A stretch of DNA of 64,000 nt, taken from NCBI GenBank assembly GCA_016194745.1, contig JACQBA010000005.1:62001-126000 (forward strand), written 5' to 3'. Below are positions 43,318 to 51,293 of this stretch, piece after piece. Below the pieces are notes generated by a model. The model worked only from the letters and a program-made list of their open reading frames with translations. It ran no database searches and was not told the DNA's origin. The translations under genes and the position numbers were made by a program. The stretch's first letter is position 1. Each line of letters starts with the position of its first letter. The DNA is from Elusimicrobiota bacterium. Its GTDB lineage: Bacteria; Elusimicrobiota; Elusimicrobia; UBA1565; JACRDR01.

Positions 43318-45345
43318 TCATTTGGACATCGCCCGCCGGACGGCGGCGAGGTTGACCCGGGCCTCGGCGAGGCCCGGGTCCTTCGTTAGGGCCGTCGCAT
43401 AGCGAGCGGCCGCGTCGGCGAATCGTCCGCGCCGCGCGAGGACGTTTCCGAGGTTGACGTGCGCGCGCGCCAGGGACGGGTCGAGGCGCAGGCTCTCGCG
43501 GTAGTGGCGCTCGGCGTCGTCGAGGCGGCCCTGGGCGAGAAGCAGGTTCCCCCAGTCGTAGTGCGTCTCCGCGCGGGAATCGCCGCAATACAGCGCGAGG
43601 CGGTATTGTTCCGCGGCCTCGGCGAGGCGGCCCGCCGCGGCGAGGGAGAGGCCGCGGTTGGTCTTGGCCCGGCCGAGCGAGGGGTCCGCGGCGGCGGCGG
43701 CGGCGAACTCGGCGTCGGCGGTCGCGGCGTCGCCGGTCCGCAGCAGAGCTTGGGCGAGATCCGTCCGCCAGCCTGCTTCTCCGGGGTTTAAGGTGAGCGC
43801 GGTCCGCAGGTGGCCGATGCCCCGCTCGAGCTCGGCGCGGCTCGCGTCGCCCGCGAGCGTGGAGCCGAGGTGGGCGTGAAGCTCGGGCAGGCCTTCGAGC
43901 TCGAGCCCCCGGCGCCACGCGCGCACCGCCTCCGCGCGTCGGCCCGCGCGCATGAGGGTGACGCCGTAGTTGTCCCAGGCCACCGCGACGCGAGGGTGCG
44001 CCTCGACCGTCCGGCGGAGCTCCTCGAGTCCGTCCTCCAGGCGTCCCGTTCGCGCGAGCGACACCCCTTTGTTGCTCCGCGCGAATCCGCTCGGATCGCG
44101 GCCCGCCGCGGCCGTCCACAAGGACAGCGTGTCCCGCCAGACGGCGCACTGCGCGCGCGCGGCGACGACGAGAGCCAGTATCCACGCGCCCGCGAGGGCG
44201 CGCGCGGCCGGTCCGCGCGCGAAAGCCGCGCCGAAGAGGAGGGCGATCGCGAGGGACGGGAAATAGCTGTAGCGGTCCGCCGCCCGGATCGGCGTGCCGT
44301 AGGCGATGAGGCCGGAGACGGGCACGAGAAGCGCGAGGTACGCCGCGGCGACGGCGGCCGCCCACGGCCGGCGGCGGGCCTCGCGGACGAGCAGGATCGC
44401 GCCGGCCGCCGCCGCGAGAAATCCGGCCGTCTTCCACGTGAACCGGGCGAACCACGCGGGGATGGCGTAGAACGGGGAGAGAGAAGCGGGCGCGAGCGTC
44501 TTCCAGGGGTAGAAGAAAACGCTGTAGAGCACGTGGTTGAGCCGCGCGACGGCGCTCGGCGAGGGGATTGTCTGCGCCGCCGCGCGCAGCTCCGCCGTCG
44601 CGAGGGCGTGGAAGAAGACCAGAAGCGCCAAGGCCGCGTACGGCGCGAGCGACAGCAGCCGCGCGCGCTCCTCTCGGCCGAGCCAGCGTCTCGGCTCGAG
44701 GCTCAGGCGCCGCAGCGGGTACACCTCAAGGACGAGGAGCGCGCCGGGAAAGCTGATCCCGGTCACCTTTGACAGCAGGCTCAGGCCGTAGCACGCGACG
44801 GACGCGGCTTCCCATGCCCGCGGACGGTCCGCGCCGACGGCGCGCAGGCGGGCCCAGAGGGACGCGAGCAGGAAAAAGCCCGAGAGCGTGTCCTTGCGTT
44901 CCGTGGCCCACGCGACGGACTCGACGCGCAGCGGGTGCACGGCCCAAAAGAGAGCCGCGAGCGCCGCGCCCCAATCCGCGCGCTCATCGGCCAGCCCCGC
45001 GCGCGAGAGAAGGCGCCGGCCGGCCGCGAAGAGGAGCAGCGCCGAGGCGGCGTGCAGGCAGAGATCGGCGAGGTGGTAGCCGCTCGGCTCGACGCCGCCC
45101 GCGGCGTGACTCAGCGCGAGCGAGAGCCAAGTCAGCGGATGCCAGTTGCCCGAGAATTCCTCGGAGAGCATCCAGCGGAGGTTCTCGAGGGTGAGTCCGC
45201 GCAGATGCTTGTTCTCCACGATGTGGCTGACGTCGTCCCAGTCGACGAAGCCGTTTCCGAGGGCCGGCGCGAACGCGGCGCAGACCGCGGCGACGATGAG
45301 CGCCGGAAACAGCCACCGCTCGGCGCCGCGGCTAGCCGGCGGCAT
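43318..45345 (-). CDS. GT-C type membrane glycosyltransferase with TPR domain (TMTC-like)
   Basis: The 675-residue protein has an N-terminal membrane region (about 1-400) beginning with NGFVDWDDVSHIVENKHLRGL, NWHPLTWLSLALSHAAGG and SGYHLADLCLHAASALLLF, the pattern of TMTC/O-mannosyltransferase-like GT-C proteins with the catalytic Asp-Asp in the first loop. About eight TPR units (about 405-670) follow. It probably transfers a lipid-linked sugar to exported proteins. Its start overlaps the methyltransferase gene by 14 nt; it is the last gene of a three-gene operon. Confidence 0.8.
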   Translation of the reverse strand: MPPASRGAERWLFPALIVAAVCAAFAPALGNGFVDWDDVSHIVENKHLRGLTLENLRWMLSEEFSGNWHPLTWLSLALSHAAGGVEPSGYHLADLCLHAASALLLFAAGRRLLSRAGLADERADWGAALAALFWAVHPLRVESVAWATERKDTLSGFFLLASLWARLRAVGADRPRAWEAASVACYGLSLLSKVTGISFPGALLVLEVYPLRRLSLEPRRWLGREERARLLSLAPYAALALLVFFHALATAELRAAAQTIPSPSAVARLNHVLYSVFFYPWKTLAPASLSPFYAIPAWFARFTWKTAGFLAAAAGAILLVREARRRPWAAAVAAAYLALLVPVSGLIAYGTPIRAADRYSYFPSLAIALLFGAAFARGPAARALAGAWILALVVAARAQCAVWRDTLSLWTAAAGRDPSGFARSNKGVSLARTGRLEDGLEELRRTVEAHPRVAVAWDNYGVTLMRAGRRAEAVRAWRRGLELEGLPELHAHLGSTLAGDASRAELERGIGHLRTALTLNPGEAGWRTDLAQALLRTGDAATADAEFAAAAAADPSLGRAKTNRGLSLAAAGRLAEAAEQYRLALYCGDSRAETHYDWGNLLLAQGRLDDAERHYRESLRLDPSLARAHVNLGNVLARRGRFADAAARYATALTKDPGLAEARVNLAAVRRAMSK

Positions 45346-45865
45346 GGAGGGCGGCCGCGCGAGCGCCGCGCTTGCGCAGCACCGCCCACTGGGCGATGCC
45401 GGCGACGCGGCGGTAGCGCTCGGGTTCGAAAAGGGGCACGCGGCGGACGTCGACGAGATGGTCGTGCGGGCTCGTCCTCTGTTGCGAGAGTCCCAGACGC
45501 TCCAGGCGTTCGCACAGCCAGTCCCATTCGGGGACGGGAGTCGTCACGAACACGCGCCCCTCCGGGGCGAGCAGTTCCTCGAACGTCCGCCAACAGTCGA
45601 TGTGCTCGACGACTTCGAAGGCGATGATCGCATCGAAGCCGCCGGGCGCGAGGCCGAGAGAGCGCCACTCGCGCACGTCGCCGACGACGTCGGCGGGAGC
45701 CAGGAGGTCTATCGTCGTCACGTGCGAGTATCCGCGGCCGCGCAACCGCGCCGCCATCCAGCCGTCGCCGCTCCCCACCTCCAGAATCCGGCTCGCTGGG
45801 TCCAGGTCGGCCAGGAGGCAGCGGGCCTTAAGGCGGCGAGCCGCCTCGCTGAGAAGCGCGGTCAC
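45332..45865 (-). CDS. Class I SAM-dependent methyltransferase
   Basis: The 177-residue enzyme has motif [16 protein letters not shown] (about 25), motif [17 protein letters not shown], and [16 protein letters not shown] followed by [18 protein letters not shown], as in methyltransferases acting on small molecules and glycan or lipid precursors. GTG 45865 overlaps the stop of the upstream flavoprotein gene as GTGA, and the TPR glycosyltransferase follows with a 14-nt overlap. A glycan- or lipid-linked substrate is inferred from this context. Confidence 0.85.
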   Translation of the reverse strand: MTALLSEAARRLKARCLLADLDPASRILEVGSGDGWMAARLRGRGYSHVTTIDLLAPADVVGDVREWRSLGLAPGGFDAIIAFEVVEHIDCWRTFEELLAPEGRVFVTTPVPEWDWLCERLERLGLSQQRTSPHDHLVDVRRVPLFEPERYRRVAGIAQWAVLRKRGARAAALHAAG

Positions 45866-47343
45866 GTCGCCACCGCGATCGGCGCGAGCCGGCCCCCGTG
45901 GCCGCTCTCGTGGTACTGCGCGTCCGAGTTGACGCCCCACGGGTCGAACAGTTGGCGATCGGCGAGGATGTTCGCCGCCGCGAACATCGCGGTCACCATG
46001 GAGTGGTCTTGGTTGTTGTAGCGGTGCATCCCGTTGCGCCCGACGAGGTGCAGATGGGTGAAGTTCTCGTCGAGCGCGCTGCGGATCGCAGCGAGGGAGG
46101 TCTGGTAGTCCAGCGAGTAGACCGGATACGCTCGAGGCTGCCGGACGACGCAGCCGTCCGCCGCGGAGACGTCCTTGCCGAAGATCGCCTTGAACTCGCG
46201 TCGCGCCAAGTCGAGGGCATCCGCGTCGCTCATCCGCCAGAGCTCGTCCGTCGCCGAGCAGAAGTACTCGAGCCCGTAGCACGTCGCCTCGGGACCGGGA
46301 GCCATGTCCGGCGACCAGGACCGGTAATTCTGGACGCGGCCGGCCTTCACGCCGGGCTCGTGGACGTAGATCCACTGGTCGTCGAACAGCGCCGGGCCGG
46401 GCACGACGAGGGCCGCCGCGAAGAAATTGCGGTACTCGAGGCGATCTGCCGCCGCGGCGGCCGCCGGCGGCATCGCGGGCGAGGCGTGACGGACGAGGTC
46501 CTTGAGCGCGAGAGAGGAAACAAGATGACGGCCTCGCGCGTGGCGGATCGCACCGCCGCCGTCGCGGTACTCGACGAGCCAACGCGGGGCCTGTTTCGAA
46601 TACTCGAAGCGCGTCGCGCGGCAGCCCATGCGGATGCTGCCGCCGCCCGCCACGATGCGGCGCGCGCATTCTTCCCACAGCATCCCCGGTCCCCGACGGG
46701 GGTACTTGAAGGAGCGCAGGAGCGTCGTGATGGGCGACGCCGGGCCGAGCGACGGCAGCAGCGCGTGGGCCACGGCCTTGCCGAGGGAGAAGGTCTTGAT
46801 CCTCTGCGCGGCCCAATCCGCGGAGATGCTGCGGCAATCCATGCCCCAGACCTTTTCGGTGTACGTCTTGAAGAATATCCTGTAGAGCCGCTCGCCGAAC
46901 TGGTTGACCACCCAATCCTCGAACGTCGCGGGCGCGGCTCGCGGGAACGCCCGAGCTTTCAGGTAGGAAGCGAGGCAGCGCGCGATCTCGCGGGCGCCGA
47001 GCTTGCGCAGCGCTTCGCCGGGCTTTAGCGGGTAGGAGTAGTACTGCCCTCCGTAGTAGATTCGGGAAAGCCGATCCCGTTCGATGAACCCGTCGGGGAG
47101 AAGCTCGTCCCACAGCCGGTTTACCTCGACGGATTTCGAGAAGAACCGGTGGCCCCCGACGTCGATCCTGTATCCTTTATAGGAGACGGTCCTGGAGATC
47201 CCGCCGACGTACGTCGGATCGCTCTCGAGGATGAGAACGGTCCGCCCGGCTTTTTGAAGCAGGTAGCCCGCGGTAAGACCGGCGGGTCCTGCGCCGACGA
47301 TGACGGCGTCGACGGCGTCCGGAGAGACCGAAGTCGGCGGCAT
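45862..47343 (-). CDS. FAD-dependent amine-oxidase/UDP-galactopyranose mutase-like flavoprotein
   Basis: The 493-residue flavoprotein starts with a dinucleotide-binding [20 protein letters not shown] motif (about 14) and [24 protein letters not shown], a sequence characteristic of the protoporphyrinogen oxidase/UDP-galactopyranose mutase-like group found in polysaccharide loci. The C-terminal [23 protein letters not shown] also fits that group. The reaction is not determined; a sugar-nucleotide or polyprenyl-sugar redox step is likely. It leads the operon with the methyltransferase and TPR glycosyltransferase. Confidence 0.8.
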   Translation of the reverse strand: MPPTSVSPDAVDAVIVGAGPAGLTAGYLLQKAGRTVLILESDPTYVGGISRTVSYKGYRIDVGGHRFFSKSVEVNRLWDELLPDGFIERDRLSRIYYGGQYYSYPLKPGEALRKLGAREIARCLASYLKARAFPRAAPATFEDWVVNQFGERLYRIFFKTYTEKVWGMDCRSISADWAAQRIKTFSLGKAVAHALLPSLGPASPITTLLRSFKYPRRGPGMLWEECARRIVAGGGSIRMGCRATRFEYSKQAPRWLVEYRDGGGAIRHARGRHLVSSLALKDLVRHASPAMPPAAAAAADRLEYRNFFAAALVVPGPALFDDQWIYVHEPGVKAGRVQNYRSWSPDMAPGPEATCYGLEYFCSATDELWRMSDADALDLARREFKAIFGKDVSAADGCVVRQPRAYPVYSLDYQTSLAAIRSALDENFTHLHLVGRNGMHRYNNQDHSMVTAMFAAANILADRQLFDPWGVNSDAQYHESGHGGRLAPIAVAT

Positions 47344-47426
47344 GTTCGAGTGGGAGGCTCTTGAGGCGCGGAACGTCGCGGGCGAGCCTCAGTTTACAAC
47401 ATTGGAAGGCGTGACTGAAATGCGGC

Positions 47427-47455
47427 TTGCGAGCGTCTTTTCGACGACGTATACT
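47427..47455 (+). promoter_or_regulatory. Promoter of the second fecR-like gene
   Basis: TTGCGA (47427-47432), a 17-nt spacer and TATACT (47450-47455) give a standard promoter with a leader of about 50 nt ending in AAGGA before the ATG at 47510. Confidence 0.6.
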
Positions 47456-47509
47456 GCATCGCGGACGGAGACACCAGCGATCATTCTCGAACCGGTCAAG
47501 GAATAAACG

Positions 47510-48925
47510 ATGAACAGGATATTTGGAGCGATGCTCGCCGTCGTCGTATCGATCGAGCCCGCGGCCGCCGCGACGCGGTTCGGCGGGCCGTCCAAAGGCG
47601 CGCAGGGCGACACCAAGAAGATCGGCGTCGCGGGCGGAGTCCAGGGCAAAGTGCTTCAGCAGGCGGACTCCACGTTCGATAACGGCACGAAGGAGCGCAA
47701 GATCGTCGGGAAAAACGTCGCGAGCGGCAACGAGATGTGGCTCTACGACGACATCACGACGGATGCCAACAGCCGCCTCCAAGTCCTTCTCCAGGATCAG
47801 ACCGTGTTCACTTTGGGTCCCAACGGCAAGATGAAGCTCGACGAGTTCGTCTACGATCCGAAGACCAACTCCGGCAAGGTCCATGCCGAGATCTCGAAAG
47901 GCGTCTTCCGGTTCGTGACGGGGAAGGTCGCGGGAGAGGACCCGGCCAACATGTCGATCAAGCTTCCGGTCGGGACCATCGGCATTCGCGGCACGATCGG
48001 CTTCGGTGACGTTCAGGGGGACAAGACCGTGGTCGGCTTGGGCGGTCCGGGAGCCTCCAACAACGCGGGCGAGCGTCCCGGCGGCATCGAGGTGACGAAC
48101 GAGCAGGGCTCGGTCACGATCACTCGCCCCGGCTGGGGAACGAGCGTCGAGTCCGGCAAGGCTCCGACGCCCCCGTTTCCACTGCCTCTTAACATGCTGC
48201 AGCAGATATTTACGCAGCTCAATTCCGCGCCTCCGCCGCAGCCGGCGGGCGGTTCCCAGCAGGGAAGCAGCCAGGGGCAGAGCCCGGGCGGACAGAGCGG
48301 CGGAAACTCGGGCGGGAGTCAAACGACTTCCAACTCGGGCGGCGGCACCCAGTCCGCCACCGAGTCCTCCGGACAATCGACGGCCAGCGGCATCGACACG
48401 TCGGAGGTCGCGGCCTACGCCGGCACGACGTCGGGCTCCAACGATACGAACACGACGCACGCGGCTCAGGACATTTCGACGAGCCAAAACGTGAATACGG
48501 ATATCACGACGTGGGAGCAAATGGCCTCCGTCGCCGGCTTCAACGGACAAGGCTACTACTCGGGGTCGAGCGATTTCACGCGGACGCTCTGCGCCAGCGG
48601 ACCCTGCAATACGACGGATACCTCCGCGTTCAGCTTCAACATGACGGTCAACTTCGGCGCGAGGACGCTCAACGGCAACTCCAGCGTCTTTACCGGCGAC
48701 AGCTCCCTGCAGGACTCGGCCAGCTTCAATCAGAGCTTCGGGGCTACGGGAAGCGCGGTCATCTCGGCGACGGGTAACCAGGGGGTGGACTACAAGTTCA
48801 CCTTCCTCAACGAGGGAGGCCCGGCGAACAAGGTCAAAGGCGAGGCGGCGGTCGCCAACGGAACCGACACGGGCAAGAGTCTTCCCGCGATCGCCGTGAT
48901 CCAGGACCCCAACAACAACTTCTAG
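47510..48925 (+). CDS. Exported FecR-domain protein with C-terminal barrel-like domain (2)
   Basis: The 471-residue paralogue of the protein at 41848 has a signal peptide (1 to about 20), a FecR domain (about 30-215; GGVQGKVLQQAD, RKIVGKNVASGNEMWLYDDI, FVYDPKTNSG, GTIGIRGTIG), a Gln/Ser/Gly-rich linker (about 240-300) and a C-terminal domain (about 335-471) with GQGYYSGSSD, a Cys pair (LCASGPC) and MTVNFGARTLNGNS. The FecR halves are far more alike than the linkers. It has its own leadered promoter and no adjacent Slam-like gene, so it may use the one at 40.4 kb. Confidence 0.75.
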   Translation: MNRIFGAMLAVVVSIEPAAAATRFGGPSKGAQGDTKKIGVAGGVQGKVLQQADSTFDNGTKERKIVGKNVASGNEMWLYDDITTDANSRLQVLLQDQTVFTLGPNGKMKLDEFVYDPKTNSGKVHAEISKGVFRFVTGKVAGEDPANMSIKLPVGTIGIRGTIGFGDVQGDKTVVGLGGPGASNNAGERPGGIEVTNEQGSVTITRPGWGTSVESGKAPTPPFPLPLNMLQQIFTQLNSAPPPQPAGGSQQGSSQGQSPGGQSGGNSGGSQTTSNSGGGTQSATESSGQSTASGIDTSEVAAYAGTTSGSNDTNTTHAAQDISTSQNVNTDITTWEQMASVAGFNGQGYYSGSSDFTRTLCASGPCNTTDTSAFSFNMTVNFGARTLNGNSSVFTGDSSLQDSASFNQSFGATGSAVISATGNQGVDYKFTFLNEGGPANKVKGEAAVANGTDTGKSLPAIAVIQDPNNNF

Positions 48926-48937
48926 GCGCTCCGGCCG

Positions 48938-49828
48938 CTAGCGAAGCAGGTAGTCGCCCGGCTTCTTAAGGAAAAGCTCCGCGTCCTCGACGCCCCAGTC
49001 GAATCCCTGCCGGCACTCGTGGTTCCTGAACCCGAGCACGCTTAAGGACAGGTGCCGCGGCGGATTGAACTCGAAGAAACGCAGGCCCAGTTCCGGGTTG
49101 GTGTGCGCGATGGCTTCCATGGAATTGCTCACCTGAGCGCGCAGCAGCTGATGGATGACGATGTGGATCATGCCGGGGATGCCGGCGTGTTTGCCCTCGT
49201 GCCGCGTGGGGCCGGCGACGCCCAGAAAGAGGAAGTCGCGCGCGCCGCGGTCTATCATCGGCCGCAGCGACGCGAAGGAAATGACGTGGCCGTCGAACAG
49301 GATCTTGCGGCGGCTCCCGTTCGTCGCGGGCACCTCGACCGGCGCCATGACGAAGGGGATGGCGATCGAGCCCATGATGTGGTCCAGGAGAGGCGAATCC
49401 CACGGCCCGCCGGGCTCGGGCGAGTAGGTGGCCTGGCACAATCCGTCGTTGAGGATGTCGACCGAAACCGCGTAGAACCAGCATTTGCGCTCCTGCCTCG
49501 CCTTCTCCTCGTTCACGAACCTCTCCAGGAAGGCGCGCAAGGCCTCCTGGCTGAAGATCCGCGGCGGATAGAGGCGCGGGGAGAGCTTGAGGAAGCGGTC
49601 CCGGGCGATGTCGCGCCAGAGCGACTTCAGCGTCTCGAGCTCGTTTTGGAAATAGGCGAAGCCGTTGAGGCAGCCGGCGCTCGTGCCGAGGACGGAATGG
49701 AACTTCAGCCCGTGCGCGAGCCGGTACAACGCTCCGCCCTGCCAGCTCCCATAGGCGCCGCCGCCCGAGAGAATGACGGCGATCGGCCGGCTTCCGACCG
49801 GCGCTTCGGCGAGGCTAGGCGCCGGCAT
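48938..49828 (-). CDS. Patatin-like phospholipase
   Basis: The 296-residue lipid acyl hydrolase has the oxyanion-hole motif LSGGGAYGSWQGG (about 19), nucleophile Ser in GTSAG (about 48) and the dyad Asp in DGHV (about 178). No signal peptide or membrane span is visible, so it is likely cytoplasmic or membrane-peripheral. Its start overlaps the mocA-like gene by 14 nt, making it the third gene of an xdhC-mocA-patatin operon. Why a phospholipase sits with molybdoenzyme maturation genes is not clear. Confidence 0.87.
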   Translation of the reverse strand: MPAPSLAEAPVGSRPIAVILSGGGAYGSWQGGALYRLAHGLKFHSVLGTSAGCLNGFAYFQNELETLKSLWRDIARDRFLKLSPRLYPPRIFSQEALRAFLERFVNEEKARQERKCWFYAVSVDILNDGLCQATYSPEPGGPWDSPLLDHIMGSIAIPFVMAPVEVPATNGSRRKILFDGHVISFASLRPMIDRGARDFLFLGVAGPTRHEGKHAGIPGMIHIVIHQLLRAQVSNSMEAIAHTNPELGLRFFEFNPPRHLSLSVLGFRNHECRQGFDWGVEDAELFLKKPGDYLLR

Positions 49829-50378
49829 TCCAATTCTCGAGGATGCAGGCGAACGGGACCTCGACCGCGTCGACGCGGCGGGTCCGGAGCCAAGCGTCGA
49901 GGCGGTCGACGGCCGGGTCCATCTCGGCGAGAGCCTTGCCCGCGGCCGGCGACAGGAGGACGGGATGGCCGCGTCGTCCGTCCTTGACCGGCACGATCGC
50001 GTCGCACGCCGACGCCTCCGCTTGCGGTATTCTCGCGGCGAGAGCGGAGAAGAGCCGCGGCTCCCATACGGGCATATCGACGTGATACAGGAAGAACCAG
50101 GAGGTCATCGGCCGCGTCTTGAGGAGCGCGACGATCGATGCCATGGGCGGCTTGTCCGGGTCCACCGCCACCCAGTGCGCGTCCGGGCGCAGCGCGCGGC
50201 AGCGCTCCACCCAATCGCTCTGGATCGACACGGCGACGGCGCCGGAGGCGACCTGGCTCCCGAGAAAATCGAGCTGCGACTGAAGGAGGGGCTTTCCGTC
50301 CCGCAGCTGCCACGCCTTCGGGCCTCCGGCGCGCTGTCCGCGTCCCGCGGCCAACAGGCACGCCTGCGCGGCGATCAC
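49815..50378 (-). CDS. MocA-like molybdenum cofactor nucleotidyltransferase
   Basis: The 187-residue NTP transferase has LLAAGRGQRAGGPKA (about 8-22, the LAAGxSxRMGxxK-type loop), a central metal-binding Asp in YHVDMPV and a GHPVLLSP motif, as in MocA/MobA-type enzymes that attach CMP or GMP to molybdopterin. Position next to xdhC favours MocA-type cytidylylation for xanthine dehydrogenase. GTG 50378 overlaps the xdhC stop (GTGA). Confidence 0.8.
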   Translation of the reverse strand: MIAAQACLLAAGRGQRAGGPKAWQLRDGKPLLQSQLDFLGSQVASGAVAVSIQSDWVERCRALRPDAHWVAVDPDKPPMASIVALLKTRPMTSWFFLYHVDMPVWEPRLFSALAARIPQAEASACDAIVPVKDGRRGHPVLLSPAAGKALAEMDPAVDRLDAWLRTRRVDAVEVPFACILENWNAGA

Positions 50379-51199
50379 GGCGCGACCGGCTTGCGCCGCT
50401 CGGCGGCGCCGACGGATCTCTGGAGGCCCCACGTCTGCAGGACCTCCGCCGCGATCGAAACGCCGATGACCTTGGGATTCTTGCTCGAAAGAGGGATGCC
50501 GACCGGGCAGCGGACCTTTTCCTCCCAAAGCGTCTCGACCGTCTCCGCGTCCTTGGACGAGAGGCCGTTCAGCAGGCGCGCCTTGAACACTTCGGCCTTG
50601 TGCTCCGAGCCGATGAGCCCGAGGAAGCCGACGGGCTGGCGGAGGAAGAACTCGACGAGCAGCAGATCAAGATCGTGGCTGTGCGTGAAGATGCACGCGG
50701 CGTCGTCCTCCGACCACGCGCGGGAGCGGCAATACTCGAGGGGCTCCGCGCGGACCGCGCGCGCTTCGGGCGGAAGGCCTTCCTTCGCGATCCATTCTGG
50801 ACGCGCGTCGATGATCGACAGGCGAAGAGGAGTGCCGGCGAGCACGTGTGCGGTCGCGCGGCCGACGTGTCCCGCGCCGAAGAGATGGATCGCCTTGCGG
50901 CGCGGGGCGGGCTCGAAGAAGACCTGCGCGCGCCCGCCGCAGCACTGGCCTAGCTCCTTGCAGAGTACGTACTCCCGAAGGTGCGCCGTCTGGGGCGCAT
51001 CCAGCAGCTCGCGCGCGTGATTGAGGACCTCGAGCTCGAATCGGCCGCCGCCGAGCGTGCCGTAGAATCCGCCGGGCGTCACCCACATCTTGGCGCCGGT
51101 CTCCTGCGGACAGCTGCCCGTCACCTTCACGATGGTGCAGAGGACCGCGGGACGCGGCAGGTCGGGGGCGAGTTCGTCGAAGGAGCCTAACGCCTTCAT
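50375..51199 (-). CDS. xdhC: XdhC-type molybdenum cofactor insertion chaperone
   Basis: The 274-residue chaperone binds sulfurated molybdenum cofactor and inserts it into xanthine dehydrogenase. The N-terminal XdhC/CoxI domain has VTGSCPQETGAKMWVTPGG and GGGRFELEVL, followed by LGQCCGGRAQVFFEP. The C-terminal Rossmann domain has HLFGAGHVGRATAHVL and IGSEHKAEVFKARL. It lies 20 kb from the xdh structural genes. TATAAT (51211-51206) ends 6 nt before the ATG, a leaderless start. Confidence 0.92.
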   Translation of the reverse strand: MKALGSFDELAPDLPRPAVLCTIVKVTGSCPQETGAKMWVTPGGFYGTLGGGRFELEVLNHARELLDAPQTAHLREYVLCKELGQCCGGRAQVFFEPAPRRKAIHLFGAGHVGRATAHVLAGTPLRLSIIDARPEWIAKEGLPPEARAVRAEPLEYCRSRAWSEDDAACIFTHSHDLDLLLVEFFLRQPVGFLGLIGSEHKAEVFKARLLNGLSSKDAETVETLWEEKVRCPVGIPLSSKNPKVIGVSIAAEVLQTWGLQRSVGAAERRKPVAP

Positions 51200-51205
51200 C
51201 ACCGC

Positions 51206-51211
51206 ATTATA
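51206..51211 (-). promoter_or_regulatory. -10 box of leaderless xdhC-mocA-patatin promoter
   Basis: A consensus TATAAT on the minus strand lies 6 nt before the ATG at 51199. There is no room for a Shine-Dalgarno site. Confidence 0.6.
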
Positions 51212-51293
51212 ACACGCCTGCCTCGCCCCGCGTCTTGACAGCCCGTGGCCCAAAGTTATTCCTTGAGGTATCCCCATGCTCCGGAGGCGTTCC

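Noticed and set aside
43318..43400. Terminator hairpin formed by CCCGGGCCTCGGCGAGGCCCGGG-like sequence
   Set aside because: It lies inside the coding end of the TPR glycosyltransferase and has no T-run.
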